Below are positions 1 to 12,422 of a stretch of DNA of 64,000 nt, one piece after another; the first letter of the stretch is position 1, and each line of letters opens with the position of its first letter. The position numbers and the translations under genes were made by a program. Source of the stretch: Vermamoeba vermiformis (Eukaryota; Tubulinea; Echinamoebida); contig JBEWZL010000276.1 of the NCBI GenBank assembly GCA_045837725.1, positions 310,001-374,000 of the forward strand, given 5' to 3'. The notes below the pieces were generated by a model, which saw nothing but the letters and a program-made list of their open reading frames with translations, did not search any database and was not told where the DNA came from.

Positions 1-59
1 ATTCTGGTGATAGTGACTCTGATGCTTCAGGTCCAAGTTCTCCAAAGAAGCCAGGCTAA
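1..59 (+). CDS. C-terminal end of a gene cut by the window edge
   Basis: The third plus-strand frame is open from the window edge and ends in TAA at 57-59. It encodes an acidic, serine-rich tail reading SGDSDSDASGPSSPKKPG. Such tails are common in nuclear proteins, but 18 residues are too few to name the gene. The coding bias and the clean stop support a real 3' end. The next gene on the other strand ends at 542, so the two are convergent. Confidence 0.45.
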   Translation, partial: SGDSDSDASGPSSPKKPG

Positions 60-541
60 ACAGGCCCACAGACCAAGCAACATTGCCTCATTCATAATCT
101 TATCTATACTAGCAATATATCACTACATATAACATAAATAAACAGATTTTATCAAATACCAAAAGTTGTCCGGAAACAAATAAAGTATGTTGGGCATAAA
201 GTATGTCCAGTACATCCATGACAGACATACCATCCGGGACACTCAAGAACGAGTGGATGTGAGGTCTGTGGTCCAATTTTTTCAGATGGGACAATTGCCA
301 GAGCAACTTTTATAATGCTCCCTACAAGCAAACAGAGTAAATTTCATTATTAGACTTCACTGGACACCCTGTCCCGTGTGGAAATACAATGCTGCTTCCT
401 GTCTGTATCTTTGCCCTACCTTAAGGGCTAACCCATTAGCATATCCAGATATATTTGTTCCATAAAGTACTAATGTTTGAGTCATCTACCAATAGAACCA
501 GATTGTTGATCATGGTTTGTTCCTCAAAACGGAAGAGGTGT
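60..541. other. Convergent intergenic stretch, no confident gene
   Basis: This 480-bp stretch lies between the ends of two convergent genes. It probably holds both 3' untranslated regions. On the minus strand there is a short ATG-started frame (485 to 357, 42 codons, beginning MTQTLVLYG) and another open stretch from about 306 to 109. I could not join them with splice sites that keep a frame. A small minus-strand gene here is possible but unsupported. Confidence 0.3.
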
Positions 542-2470
542 TTATTTGCTTTGTTTAATTTCCAACTTGATATTTTGGTGTGCAAATTTGGCAGCCTCCT
601 CAGCGACCTTCATCGCCTCCAACAACTCACTTGAGTTCGTGGTGAGTGGTGCAGTCAGGTGCTGGTTGAAGACATCCTCCACGTAGTGTTCGTTGCGCAT
701 GCCAATCAACATGCAGTCTACAGGTGTTGACAGCACTGCATTGGTGGCCACCAGTGACAGTGAATGCAGCTGTGGCGCACGTGAGGCAAATGCAGGTGTC
801 TGAATGACAGCGCGGTACACGTGACTGGCCTGTTGATAGCGGTGCTGGGCCAGCAGGGTGAACAGTGTGCTCCACAGTCGCTCGAGGGCGCGCTGATACT
901 GCTGCAGCCAGGTCTTGAACTCGCTGCTCTGTGGCAACTTGCCATCATCGCCGAGCACGTGATTCAAGTGCGGGGCAACACTGTCGCGAATGAACGACTC
1001 GAACTTGTAGAGGTCAAAGTACGACAGGTGCTTGTGCAGTGTGTGCGCGACATTGATCTGCGCGTCAGGCACGTGATAGGCCGTGGTGGTGGCATACTCT
1101 TGTTCTAATTTTAGCGCATGTTCGAATGCAGCGTGCAACTCCGTAGTTAAGTCTTTGCCTAAATTTAACGGAGTAAGTACGGATCATTTCCTAATTAGGC
1201 AATCACTCACCAGTGGGCTGGATCTCAGGGATCACGAGCCGCGCGAGCTGACCATCAACCAGGGCATTGAGTGGTCGATTGGACAGCGTGACTAATTTGG
1301 CTTGCTGTCGCAGATGTCAGCGATGACACGTGTCACATGTCACAGTGCGTACCTTGGCGCGCTCCACGAGTGACAGTTGACCATTCGTTGACTGCAGTGC
1401 GTCGTGTTCGAGCAAATTGAGCGGGAACTGAATCACGCGGAAGTGATGTTCGTTGCCCTTGACTTTTTTGGCAATGTTGAGCATGCGATCGAGATCGAGC
1501 TGATCACGTGACCAGACATTCGAGGACACGCCGTAGAATTGAATTCTTCCGCGCGCGACTTCCTTTTCGAGCGCTGCAAATGCCTGTTCGAGCGTCGCTT
1601 CCCACACCTGCAAAGATGTATCTGGCCGGAGATAGTGCTCGGGATTGTGCAGGAGATACACGTCCAATGTTTCCAAATTTAGCCGCGCCAGTGTTTGCGT
1701 CAATTGCTGTTCGATCCAGGGCGCGGAGAGACAGTACCACATCTGCTCGGACAATTTTACCATATCTGGAAATGCCTGGCCCTTCGACTCCTGATCACGT
1801 GCCCACTGCAGATTTGAATTCTGCACATAACCAAATTTGGAAATGACAATCAGTTCGTCGCGCTGCACGACCTTGAGATGGCGCGTCATTTCATGAATCA
1901 CATCGCCGATCACGTGCTCGCTGCCACCGTCGGAATAATTCGCGCTGGTGTCAATCACATTGCAGCCCAGCTCCAGTGCGCGCATGCTAAATTAGGCAAG
2001 TCAGTCACGTGATGAGTGTCAGAACGAGCACGCACAGCGCGTGATAGTGACCGTGATCGTGCACGCGATACGCGCCAAAACCCACGTGACTGGCCGTCCA
2101 GCCCATCGACCAGGGCCGGAGATGTTCCGCGCTGAGTGCTGCGTGGAGCTGACGCGTGGCAGAGTGGTGGTGGCCGTGGTGATGCGCGGTGTTGTTATTA
2201 GCATTGTTCTTATTATTATTGCTAGTAGCGACGAGTTCAAAGCGGCGCTTAGTGCCAGCAACAGATGCACCGCCCGCGAGGGGTTTGGGGGCACTGTGAT
2301 GACGCACTGGCAATACTGTGAGCTCGTGGTCGTGTGGTAAAGTGCGTGGTATTAATAGCAATATTATTGATAATATTTGAAATATTATTAGGGGATTTAT
2401 TGGAGGTACCTTGCTTGAAGAACAGATTCAATTTGGAAATTGACGCTACGACTCGAGTTACACGCTGCAT
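542..2470 (-). CDS. Large aldo/keto reductase, probably mitochondrial
   Basis: Five exons (2470-2410, 2315-2036, 1986-1353, 1304-1211, 1158-542) join in frame to a 561-residue protein. The introns are 94, 49, 48 and 52 nt. The aldo/keto reductase core shows the NADPH-dependent family's catalytic residues: Asp and Tyr in NVIDTSANY, Lys in SKFGYV and His in LLHNPE. The first exon is basic and hydrophobic (MQRVTRVVASISKLNLF), like a mitochondrial presequence. An Asn/His-rich linker follows. At 561 residues it is much longer than the usual 300-350. The extra C-terminal 200 residues are helical and have no recognised domain. The substrate cannot be predicted. Confidence 0.85.
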
Positions 2471-2680
2471 GATATGCTCTAATATATTTATATACTGCGC
2501 ACGAATGATCTTCAAGTCGTGTGGTGTTTCAATCGCGACAGACAGAAGAATCAGATTCAGATCTGGTACACGGACACGGGAGTGACTGAAACAGTGCCTT
2601 AAGAGGCGAGTCGAGTGACTACATCAACAACTACCACCACCCGTGTGTTATTGAATATACATTGCTCGTTTTATTGTTCT

Positions 2681-3103
2681 CTAGCGCGGATCGTTGATCG
2701 GCGGCAGAGGTCGGTACTGCGTTACATGCGCGAATAGGCGCTGCTTGATGATGCGTCCATTGCGGGCAGGGACATTCGCGCGCTCGAAGCACACGTAGCC
2801 ATTCTGCAGCGCGAACAGCGTGTGATCGCGACCCATGCCCACACCTTGACCTGGATGTACCTTGGTGCCGCGCTGTCGCACGAGTACATTGCCAGGTCCG
2901 ACCTCCTCGCCTGCTGTCACTTTGAGACCGAGGTACTTGGGATTGCTGTCGCGTCCGTTCTTGGACTTGCCGCCTGACATTTTGGTGGCCCATCTGACCT
3001 GCAGATTGGGCAGTGGTGCCGCACTGAATGCAGAGCAGACTACAGGCCTAGTATTGGCATATTGTTGCGAGTTGAGTACTGTCTTGACTACTGCGCGGAA
3101 CAT
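2681..3103 (-). CDS. MRPL27: Mitochondrial large-subunit ribosomal protein bL27m
   Basis: This 140-residue protein has a basic N-terminal extension of about 38 residues that looks like a mitochondrial presequence. The bL27 core follows: [17 protein letters not shown], then the [15 protein letters not shown] segment and GRDHTLFAL. In the bacterial ribosome the bL27 N-terminus reaches the peptidyl-transferase centre. The frame is a single exon. A pyrimidine-rich tract ending in CAG lies four bases before the ATG, so a 5' untranslated intron may precede it. The gene is divergent from the SET-domain gene. Confidence 0.92.
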   Translation of the reverse strand: MFRAVVKTVLNSQQYANTRPVVCSAFSAAPLPNLQVRWATKMSGGKSKNGRDSNPKYLGLKVTAGEEVGPGNVLVRQRGTKVHPGQGVGMGRDHTLFALQNGYVCFERANVPARNGRIIKQRLFAHVTQYRPLPPINDPR

Positions 3104-3672
3104 GTTCTGTAAGGAAGGGATTAGATCTGCTCTCGTGCCAAAGAGTGGTGTATTATTGCAAGGAATATTGCGCGGTAATTATTGATGTATAATGCACACT
3201 AGTGTAGTATTAATAATAGCGATTATAACGAGCGTAATGCTGGGGTCAGGGAAAATAATAATTGAAAATAAATTAATTATTGATAATACATAGTAATATT
3301 TAAAATCATACAACAATAATAATAATAATAATAATAATAATTGATCGTATTGCTTAGCAGTGCACAGGTATTTGTTATTATTATCGGACACTATAATGGT
3401 ACGCTGGATCTGCACTCACCACTATTATCTACTACTATTGCAATGAACTATCAACGGTGATATCTACAATACTATAGCACTAATGGCCTATATTAACAGC
3501 GTGGTTATATATGCACCAGTGGTGTTCACTGTCAGTTTGCAATGAAGTTGTTGTTTGTCAAATCCGCACTTGAACACCACGACTGGTGCGTTTACTCGAG
3601 TCTTGATGCATTAATACGCGATATTATCAATATTAAATACACGGCTTGGTGGCGAGTTATTCGAACCGCACG
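3104..3672. promoter_or_regulatory. Divergent intergenic region between bL27m and the SET-domain gene
   Basis: About 570 AT-rich bases separate two genes that start in opposite directions, so both promoters should lie here. The region holds an AAT microsatellite (3312-3341) and TATA-like tracts such as gttatatatgc near 3506. I see no further gene. A 69-codon plus-strand frame at 3542 overlaps the SET-gene start in another frame and looks like chance. Confidence 0.5.
3312..3341. repeat. AAT trinucleotide microsatellite
   Basis: About nine to ten uninterrupted AAT units lie in the divergent promoter region. On the minus strand they read as a run of leucine codons in a chance frame, which should not be annotated as protein. 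Confidence 0.9.
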
Positions 3673-6165
3673 ATGGAGCGTCACTCGCAGTGGTTCAAGA
3701 TCGAGGTACGATGGCACTGAAGGCGGATCAAGTCTCACGCAACGGCGTTAAATTGACCACTTATATATTAATACAAGAGCTCTACCGCTCTGTGAGCTAC
3801 TAATATTCATATCAATACTGCAGAATTAATAATTCTGTACCACGAAATATTTTTTATAAAATTTATTTCCAAATTAGACACGACCCACTGACCACGTGAT
3901 TTCTACCAGGGCAATGTCTACACTAAGGGCACACTGCGCATGCGTGAACAGCGCATTGACACGCACTGCAAACAACGCGCAGTGACACGTGTCAAACTGT
4001 GCACTGACCACACGTGCAGCTGTGTCAACCAGGGCTACGAGTGCGCACGTGAGGTACAGGTGTCAGAGGAGGAGGTATACGCGTCACGTGATCAGCTCGG
4101 CAACACGTGTCCGCACTGTGGCTGCAATGGACTCTGTCAAAATCGATCTTTGCAGTTGTTGCACGAGTCACGTGTCAGACTTGAGGAGTGTGGTCCGAAC
4201 CTCGGTTTGACACTTGTCACATGTCAAGCTGTACCACCAGACACAGCGCTAATTGAATGGCGCGGAGTAGTGCTGGTTGACACGTGTCATTTGACAGGTG
4301 TCACTTGCCCTGCTCGACCAACACGTCACGTGTATCACTGCAAGCACGATCAGCTCGTGATTGACAGCACCATATTTGGCAATGAGGCGCGGTTCATTCG
4401 TCGCACTGCTGACTCCCGTTCAGTGAACTGCAGACTCGTGGAAAAATTCATCGGGGAAGAACTCCACGTGATTGTTGCCAGCAAGTGTCACATTGAAGCT
4501 GACACGCCGCTGTATCTCGACGAGAAACAATTCGAGCGGAACAATTTTCAGCCAAGGCAAGGTTCAGCACGTGCCCTGGTGAGCATGGCAGAGATCGATG
4601 AAGATCTGCAAAGTATACTCGTAGATTTGCAGAAATTTCGATTGGCGTCCGAACCAAATATGGACATGGAGGAGATCACCATTGAGGATGAAGTGCCAGT
4701 GCCTAATTTGGAGGTGATCACCATCGAGGATGAAGTGCCAGTGCCTAATTTGGAAGAGTCACGTGCCACACCAAGCACGTCTAACACTGAGCAAGTGACA
4801 CCTGTCACAGTTGATCCAGAATTCGAGTTGACATATGGATACGTGTCACGTGATCCGTTTCAGCGCCTCAAAGAACTTGAAAAGCAGTTGACAGTGTCAT
4901 CCGGTGTCAATCACGCAGATGTCAATCACGCAAGTGTCAATGACCTACTCGCAGCGAATGTCGATCACGTGCCACTCAACATCAATGTGCTGCTAGCAGA
5001 GCTCAAGCAGTGGCGGCGCACCTACGAATTGAATCTCGCTACGAGATCGCTCGTACATATGCCATATTTGGAAGAGTACCACAAACTCGCGGAACAATTC
5101 AATCACGTGCCCGTATTTGGTGCTCAAACTTCGCTGGGGCTCATCGCACTGCTCAAAAATCACGTGACAACAATGTTCCGCTTCAATGGTGGCACGTGTC
5201 GCATGTCATTCAGCGATGCGGAACAACTCCTCACATGTCTCGAACAAGATCTCCGCTGTCCTTACTGTCACGCAGGTCACTCCACCCCTCTGTGTGACAC
5301 GTGTCAATCACTGCGCACCGATCCGTCCGAACTTCACTTTGACAGGTACGCGCCAACAAAACAGTCAATCTTTGCAAGTCTGCGTGCCAAATCGGGCAGT
5401 GAATGGTTGCAAGAATTTGTCGTGAAAGAAATTCCACAGAAACAACCGCTTCCCACGAGTTTGGTGGCACTCGAATTGTGGCACGTGGAGCACTTTGACA
5501 CCGCTAACCTGTCACGTGCTCTGGTGGCACTCACTAACCTCCGCGTGCTGCGATTGAATGGCACGCGCATGCAGTGGACAGCAGCGTTGACAGCACTGCC
5601 ACTCTGGGAACTGCGCCTCAAACATTGCAAGAATTTGTCGTCACGTGACTTGCAGCTGATTGGTGGCATGACGACACTGCGCTGTCTCGATTTGACGGGC
5701 TCAGCGATGCACGTGACACACGCGTTCAGTGAACTGCGCGAGCTGAAAGAGTTGCAACACTTGACGCTGGACGACACTTCAGTGAACGACGCTGGCCTGT
5801 TGCCACTGCTGCTGACCTTGCCGCTGGTGACACTCAGTGTGCAGCACTGTGCCGCACTGCACCTCACGACCCTGGCACACCTGTATCACATGACTGCCCT
5901 GCAACAGCTCAGACTGGCACAGTGCCACGTGAATACACCGCTAGTGACGGTGATGCTGACACATCTGTCGTGCTTGACTTATTTGGATGTGATGAACGTC
6001 AATCTCAAAGTGACACCCAGTCTCGTGGCAGTGCTGTCGTACGATGACACCAAGGTCCGACACGTGGATTTGCGCGGCTGTGCGATGGACAGCGCGGAGC
6101 GGACCAAACTGAACATACTGGGCCCCACCCTGGCCTCCGACCAGCATCGAACTGTGCTGTACTGA
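3673..6165 (+). CDS. Degenerate SET-domain protein with C-terminal leucine-rich repeats
   Basis: Two exons (3673-3705 and 3910-6165) are joined across a 204-nt intron, long for this window. They give 762 residues starting MERHSQWFKIE. A Cys-rich AWS-like segment (CSCVNQGYEC ... CPHCGCNGLCQNR) precedes a SET domain of the SET3/MLL5/UpSET type, recognised by FGNEARFIRR. The usual S-C-x-P-N step is disrupted (RRTADSRSVNC) and the final catalytic Tyr region is replaced by PLYLDE. Methyltransferase activity is therefore doubtful, and a reader or scaffold role is more likely. The middle is acidic and carries a 42-bp tandem duplication. The last 230 residues are LRRs of the RNI/F-box type (LRVLRLNG, LRCLDLTG, LQHLTLDD). 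Confidence 0.8.
4672..4755 (+). repeat. In-frame 42-bp tandem duplication inside the SET gene
   Basis: Units 4672-4713 and 4714-4755 differ at only four bases. Each encodes 14 residues around ITIEDEVPVPNLE. The copy is in frame and lies in an acidic linker between the SET region and the LRRs. It looks like a recent slippage or duplication event. Confidence 0.95.
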
Positions 6166-6264
6166 CCGTGCAGCTCTTGTATTGATCTCGCAGTGTATCT
6201 TTTAGTGTAAATAGTTTGTTTATTCAAGCACATTGGGGTGCATAACCTTCATTACTTGCACTAT

Positions 6265-9200
6265 TTAAGGGGCATATTGCTGCAACAGTGCGACAAGAGG
6301 CAACTGTGCGAGCGAGGGATCAGCAGCCACAGCGCGCGTGAGGGCAGGTTGTATCTTGCTCTTGTGATTGAGATTGGCTGCCACTAGCGCCTGAATGACG
6401 TACAGCACCGCGGGGACTGCGTGCTGATGTTGCGCACAGTGCTGCACGAGCTCGTCACAACTTTTGAGTGCCTTGAGGTACTGCAGAGCATTAGCACCGA
6501 GGCTAGTATCACTAGTATACGATCACCCTACCTGTTCAGTGCGGTACTGCCACTCAATCTGCTTCAGGGTCAGTGACACGTAGTCCACGGAAGAATTGCG
6601 GAAGAACCCCCGAGCTCGCGTGAAACACTCGAGGACAGCAGCGGACTGGCCCTGCGAGCTGTAGTGCTGTGCGAGCTGCAGCCACGTGACACGATTGCGC
6701 GGATCAGTGCGCAGGGCCTGCAACAACGCCGCCTTGCTCTGCTTGTCTTGTTGTGGGTGGACGAGTGACAGCTGACGTGAAGTGTCACTTTGAAGCTTGC
6801 GCTCGAGTGTCAAGTGCGACAGCTCAGTGAGCAGTGCTGCAGCGCGCTCTCGATGCGTCACGTGCTCAGTGGTGACAGCCAACAACACGTGTATGTGTGA
6901 CAGCATCAATTTGAAGCACGTGACGTAGTGCGCGGGCAGGTGATGATGTTGACACGTGTCAAACAGCGTGTTGAGCTGATGCACGGTGTGTTCAGTCACG
7001 TGATCTGAGAGCAGTGCAGCGGAATAATGACACGCGGCGAGAAGGAACCACGCGACAGCATCACGTGGCTCGTGGTGCAACAGTTTGCTGGCCCAGGACT
7101 TGGCGCGCAGCACAGCACTCATGCGCACGTGCTTCTTCTCGCGCCCACTCATCAGCAGCGACACCGTGTCGAGTTTGAGGGCCTCTTGCAGTTCTGCTGT
7201 CGCATTCGTGTCGTTGAGTTCGGTACTCCTTTTTTGGGCATTGACCGCGCGGAACAATGCCACACGATTGGAGACCTCCAGCGCTAATTGGGGCTGCAAA
7301 TCAGACATTGCCTTATTTAGAATCAGTCGGCGCAAGTGACCCCAGAGCAGCATGTCATCAGGTGACTTGTGCACGGCCCTGATCAGCTCTTTGACAGCAG
7401 CGGAATAATTGTTCTGGAATCGGTTAGCGGAACATTCTATTTTTAGCATCGCTTACCTTCGCCACGTGCCAGTGCGAGTTGAGCAAATTGACGGCCGTAT
7501 TGAGTGGATCGGTGAGTGACACTTGGTGGCACTTTGACACGCATTCACTGAACATCTTCTCGTCCTCCGTCAGCACCGCAATCACTGCGCCAAAAATAGC
7601 TGCATCGCTGTCACGTGTCACAGTGGTAGCCACGTATTTCTTGAGCTCATCGAGATCGGTCTTCTTTCCTTTTTTGGCAATGCTGTAGCGCAGCTTGATA
7701 CTCAGGGTGTCAATCAGCTTTGCCATATTTGGTGCTGCCTGTCGTGCTTGACCTAATATAGTAACTGCAGCGGGAAGATCGCCAGCAGTGACACGTGCCA
7801 GTGCCAAATTTAGCAATACGTCGACGGATGCAGTCTGGTCCAAGGAGCTATAAATAGCCAGCGCCTCGTCGTTGACACTCGTTGACTGAGTGCGATGAGC
7901 GATCTGCGTCAACACGCGCGCTAAATTTAGCTTCAATGTGTGCTGATGTTGCGCGGAATAACTCTTAATTTCCGCTGCTGTCACTGCTATCCTCAAATAG
8001 CGCAGTGCGGACTGCAGGGAGGCAAGGGCAGTGTCCGATCGATCGGTGCTGCACGCGAGGTCTAAAAATAGCACCGCGAGCTGATTGAGTGCTGTCACAT
8101 CTGTCACGTGCCGGTCCAAGTACTGCACGGCGGCGAGTCTAATTTTAGGAGTGAGCGGCTGTTGACGTTGATGCGTGACATATGTCATCAGCTGCACTGC
8201 AAGCGATTGGTTCGGATCGAGATCGTGGGCATTGACCAAATAAGGCAATACCTGATCCGCGTGGTCCTGCGACAGGCGCGACAAGATGACAGCCAGTGTC
8301 GTCCACGTGGCCGCGTCACCAGGGTCCACGCGCAGGGCATCGCGCAGCACTGACTCGCACAGCTTGACGTGCACTGCGGAGCTATTTTTAGCGCGCAACA
8401 GAGTGCGAGCTGACAGCAGTGCCACATTGCACAGTGCTGCCACCTGTCGTTCACTGAACCGCGCTGCCACGATGAATGCATGCTGTGCCTTATTTAGCAA
8501 TGTGTGATCACGTGACTTGTGTTCGCGAGTGCGGAATAATTGTGCCAGTACGCAGCCGAGGGCTGTCCAATAGCGCGCCAATTTGTCACGTGACGGGGTG
8601 GCAGATTGCTGCTCGAGATCGATCGCTGTTTTGAAGTGTTGTTCCGCTTGTGCGAGTGATTGGTCTGCAGTCACGTGATCGCTGAGTTCGAGTGCAAAGA
8701 CTGCCTGAAAATAGAAGTTGACAGCGAGATCTGCGTACAAATCTGCGCGGTCTTTTTCGAGCTGAATGGCGCGCAAATAGGACTTGGTGCCCGCCACGAG
8801 CTTGTCTTTCACTGAACGGTAATGTTCCGCCACTGCATCACGTGACAGATCGGTGTGGTGATGGCGGAACAAATAGTGTTGCGTGTAAATGTCACCGAGC
8901 AGCTTCCACACGGAGATCAAGTGCGCGTGACCGAGCACGTGCGCTTTGTTCAAAATCTCCTCGGCGAGATTGAGCTGATCACGTGCTTGACGGAATCGAC
9001 CTTCCTTAAATAGCTTGCGCATCAACAACAAGCTGCTGTTGGCCACACCTAGCGCGCGGTCAATACAGCAGTGCGGCTATTAATAGCGCAATGTACTTAC
9101 CTTGAATGGCGAGCTGTTGGTACGCGCTCTGCAGCACGTGATTGGTCACGTGACTCTCGTGCAGACATTTGCTGTACTCGTCACGTGCTTCTTCGATGAA

Positions 9201-12172
9201 TCCGAGGCGCAGTTTGATATTGCCAATTATGGTAGCAGTCCAGTGCGCGTAGAGCTGTTGATCACGTGACTCAGAACTCAATTCTTTGGCCCGTTCTGCC
9301 ACGCGCAGTGCTGCTGTCAACTTGCCTTGACGTCTGCGGGTGACATCAGTACCTGACCACAATGCCCAAATTAGGCAATCGCATACCTGTAGCACTCAGC
9401 GAGCGACAGCCAAGCTTTGAGGTGTCGCGGTTGTTGGCGGAGAAATTTCTGGAAATTGTTGACAGCATTGACATAGTCCGCAGCCCGCTAGTACGCGTGA
9501 GTCACGTGACACATTAAGAGGAACACTTACCAAATATAGCAATCCGAGTGGAAAGAGTGTCCACGTGGCATTGACAGCGTGCGACAGCTCGTTCAGCAGT
9601 GCAATGCAGTGCTGCAAGTCACGTGACGGGTCTTGGAGCCAGGCGGACAGCAGACGAGTGCCAGCGAGCGGACTGACCAGTGCCAGCAACGTGTCATCGC
9701 GTGTCATTGGATCACCGCCGTGGTGATAGTGCACGAGACGACTGTTGGACAGCAACACGCGCAGAGCACGCAGCCAGGACTCGACAGCAAGTGCTCTATT
9801 TTTAGGCACAATCGCCCCGACAGTGTGGTACCACTCGCCGAGCAGACACCACGCGAGTGACACGTGCTGGAACAAGAACGGGGCGTGTGCAGTGAGCGAG
9901 AGATCGAGTGCGGTCAACAGCTGTTGGTGGCACATCTTGCGACTGTCTCCGCCCAGCCAGAACTGCAGTCGCGCCAGTGTCACGTGATATTCTATCGCCT
10001 CTTCGTCTTCGCGGTGACGGTGGCGCAGTGTCACGTGTTCTTTCGCGCGCTCTTGCATCACGTGATCGATGGCACGTGTCAGTGCAGCCTTGGTGTTCAT
10101 CAGTTCGAATAGATCCTCTTTGGTCAGAGTTTTCGCTGAAATTTCCTCATCAGTCGGCATGCGCGCATCACGAGCCTGACTGATCTGCGCAGCGGGAGAA
10201 TTGAGCACGTGATGCAGATAGTGGTTCTGTTCGCGGAGTACACTCGGCAATGCGCGACACCATGCCAGTCGCGTGTGAATCACGTGATAGTCCTCGTCCT
10301 GTTCGTCTACCAGGGCACTCAACTTGGTGTAGAGCTGCGTGGCCGTGCTGAGATCGCGCGTGAGATAGGAGATGTGCGCCATGCCCTTCAAGCCCTGCAC
10401 ATTCTCGCTGTCGTACTTGAGCACGCTGGACCAGATCTGCTTCACGGCCGTCAACTCACTGCGCGCCATGGCACACTCCGCGAGCAGCACGTGATACTGC
10501 ACCCAAAATCGGCTGTGCAGCACTGCTTGGTGACTCGCGCGCTGTTTGATCACTTCGAGGCCGCGCTTGGCCAGTTCAATGGCGCGCACGTAGTTCTTGC
10601 TGTCTAAAAATAGCCTTGCGAGACAGTAGAGTGCCATCAAGCTGTCATTCGTGTCACGTGCCTGTTCCTGGTGGTGTGTCAAAATTGACATTGCTTTGTG
10701 CAACAATTCATTTCTATAATGGGCTGCGTGCTGTGGTCGTCTGATACTGTCACGTGTCAGCTCTGGGACAGGTGTTGCTATAAATAGATACAGCGCGGCT
10801 AAATAGAGCCAGCCCAAACGTTGCGGAGGCAGCAATGAAATACCAAAAATAGGCTCGTCTGTGAGTTCAGTGACAGCAGGATAATAGCGCAAGAATCGCT
10901 GAGTGACACGTGTCACATCTGGCCACGTGATCGGTGTGTCATCACGCTCAAAGAGTGTCAAGTAGTACAAATAAGGCAATGGCGAGTGTTGCGGGTGTTT
11001 GTTGATGAATGTTTGCAAATATTCTATCAGCTGTTTCAGCAAAGGTGCGGCTTTGACAGGTGTCAATGCAGTGAGTTGCAGCTGTCGCATCAAAAATGTC
11101 GTGTACTGCAACAATACTGTCAAATAATTGTCACCTGATTCTGACAGCAGTGTTTTGTACAGCTGTTCCGTCTAAAATAGGCAAGTGTCAATCGATAGTC
11201 AGTGAATGAACTGCGTCCAATCCTACCTGCGCGAAATCACGTGTCAAAATGTCATTCAAGTACTCGTAGCGGCGGTCATTCACTGCGCTGCGTATTTGTT
11301 CGTAACGGGCACGACGATTCTCTTCGCCAATGTCAATCTCTTTCTTGACACTCGCGTCACGTGCTTTATCACGTGTCTCGCTCGCAGGTGCACTCATGAC
11401 ACCTGTCACTTGCGCGATGAGCACCGTGTCATCGACGTCAGTGAACTCTTTGCGCGCCCATATGATGAGCAGCTTGAGTGTCTCTTCGTGCTGACTCTGT
11501 TCGCGCACGTGACGCAGTTGGGACAGTGCTGCGAGTCGCTCTTTGACACCTGTCTCACTCGTGTCCCCGCTCAATGACGCAATCAAGGTCTGCAAATGAG
11601 TCTGGGCCTGTGTTGCCGTCAGTCAGTCCCTCAGTCGCTACACCCCCCACACTACGTACCGCAGTCCAGCTCTTGTTCTCGAGGCAGCTGCTGATCACTT
11701 TGCTGAGCGTGGCTTTGTACTTGGCGTGCGCGGGACTGGTGGGCAATTAGCATCGCTGTGTAGTGCATATGGAGTACTCACCCCATGATGTCGAGGATCT
11801 TGTCATAGGCCTCCGCGAGCTTAGTCTTATTGTTGGTTTTGGAATACAGATCCGCCAGACCCTTTTTTATAAAATATTAGCATATGGTAAATTATTTAAA
11901 AATCTTTTGCAATCGATTTTGTGGTGACAATTATGCCCAATACACACCTGCCAAGCCACAATATTTTTGGGCTCCAGTTGTGTAGCTTGGATGTAGGCCT
12001 GTTCACCCTTCTGCACTTGTCCGAGATTGTATTGCGCCAATCCACTAAATATAAATGCGTTGTAATTATTTTTGTCCAATTCTAAGGCTTGTTGGGCGTA
12101 TTTGAGAGCTGAGGCCCAATCTTTGGCATCTAAAGCCTTACGCGCATCTTTCAGCGCAGCGTTAGCACTCAT
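6265..12172 (-). CDS. SKI3: SKI3/TTC37-like TPR scaffold of the SKI complex
   Basis: Ten exons (12172-11948, 11861-11782, 11735-11660, 11607-11227, 11171-9531, 9487-9387, 9333-9101, 9048-7457, 7413-6532, 6480-6265) join in frame to 1,808 residues. The introns are 43-86 nt. The protein is almost entirely TPR helices. The start (LKDARKALDAKDWASALKY, then NNYNAFIFSGLA) matches the N-terminus of SKI3/TTC37 proteins. A conserved SVWKLLGDIYT word lies in the middle. SKI3 holds the Ski2 helicase and Ski8 and feeds mRNA to the cytoplasmic exosome. At 1,808 residues it is slightly longer than the roughly 1,400-1,600 typical of relatives. Its exons hold the densest run of CACGTG palindromes in the window, which appear in the protein as HV and SRD words. 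Confidence 0.88.
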
Positions 12173-12422
12173 GATCTACGAGTCTATAGATGTGGTGCTA
12201 ATGGTTCAAACGTTTCTACTTTGCGTAACTACAAGCAAACAAAAACTTGTCGTCACAAGCCGCGCACAAACATCAGTCCTCCATGTAACACTATAATAAC
12301 GTCATTTAACACTATAACACAGTTCCGCACTTTATTTCGCACGATAAATCAAACACACTCCCAAAACTGTCCGCATCTATCCTCGAAACAAAGCTTAATG
12401 TCGCGTTCGAACCACTCGAGCT

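Noticed and set aside
1191-1210. A 20-nt GT...AG unit (gtgagtgattgcctaattag) that could be an ultra-short intron
   Set aside because: The reading frame needs the longer 52-nt intron ending at the next TTTAG. The early AG is just part of the recurring TTGCCTAATTAG word.
3179-3415. Minus-strand frame with a run of ten leucines
   Set aside because: It is produced by the AAT microsatellite in an intergenic region.
3660-3672. tRNA B-box-like words (ggttcgaa)
   Set aside because: Neither here nor near 12410 or 61850 could I find an A box, paired arms or a CCA-side acceptor. No tRNA gene is supported in the window.
5334-5867. 177-codon Ser/Cys-rich minus-strand frame
   Set aside because: It is the antisense shadow of the LRR part of the SET gene, which has clear domain support.
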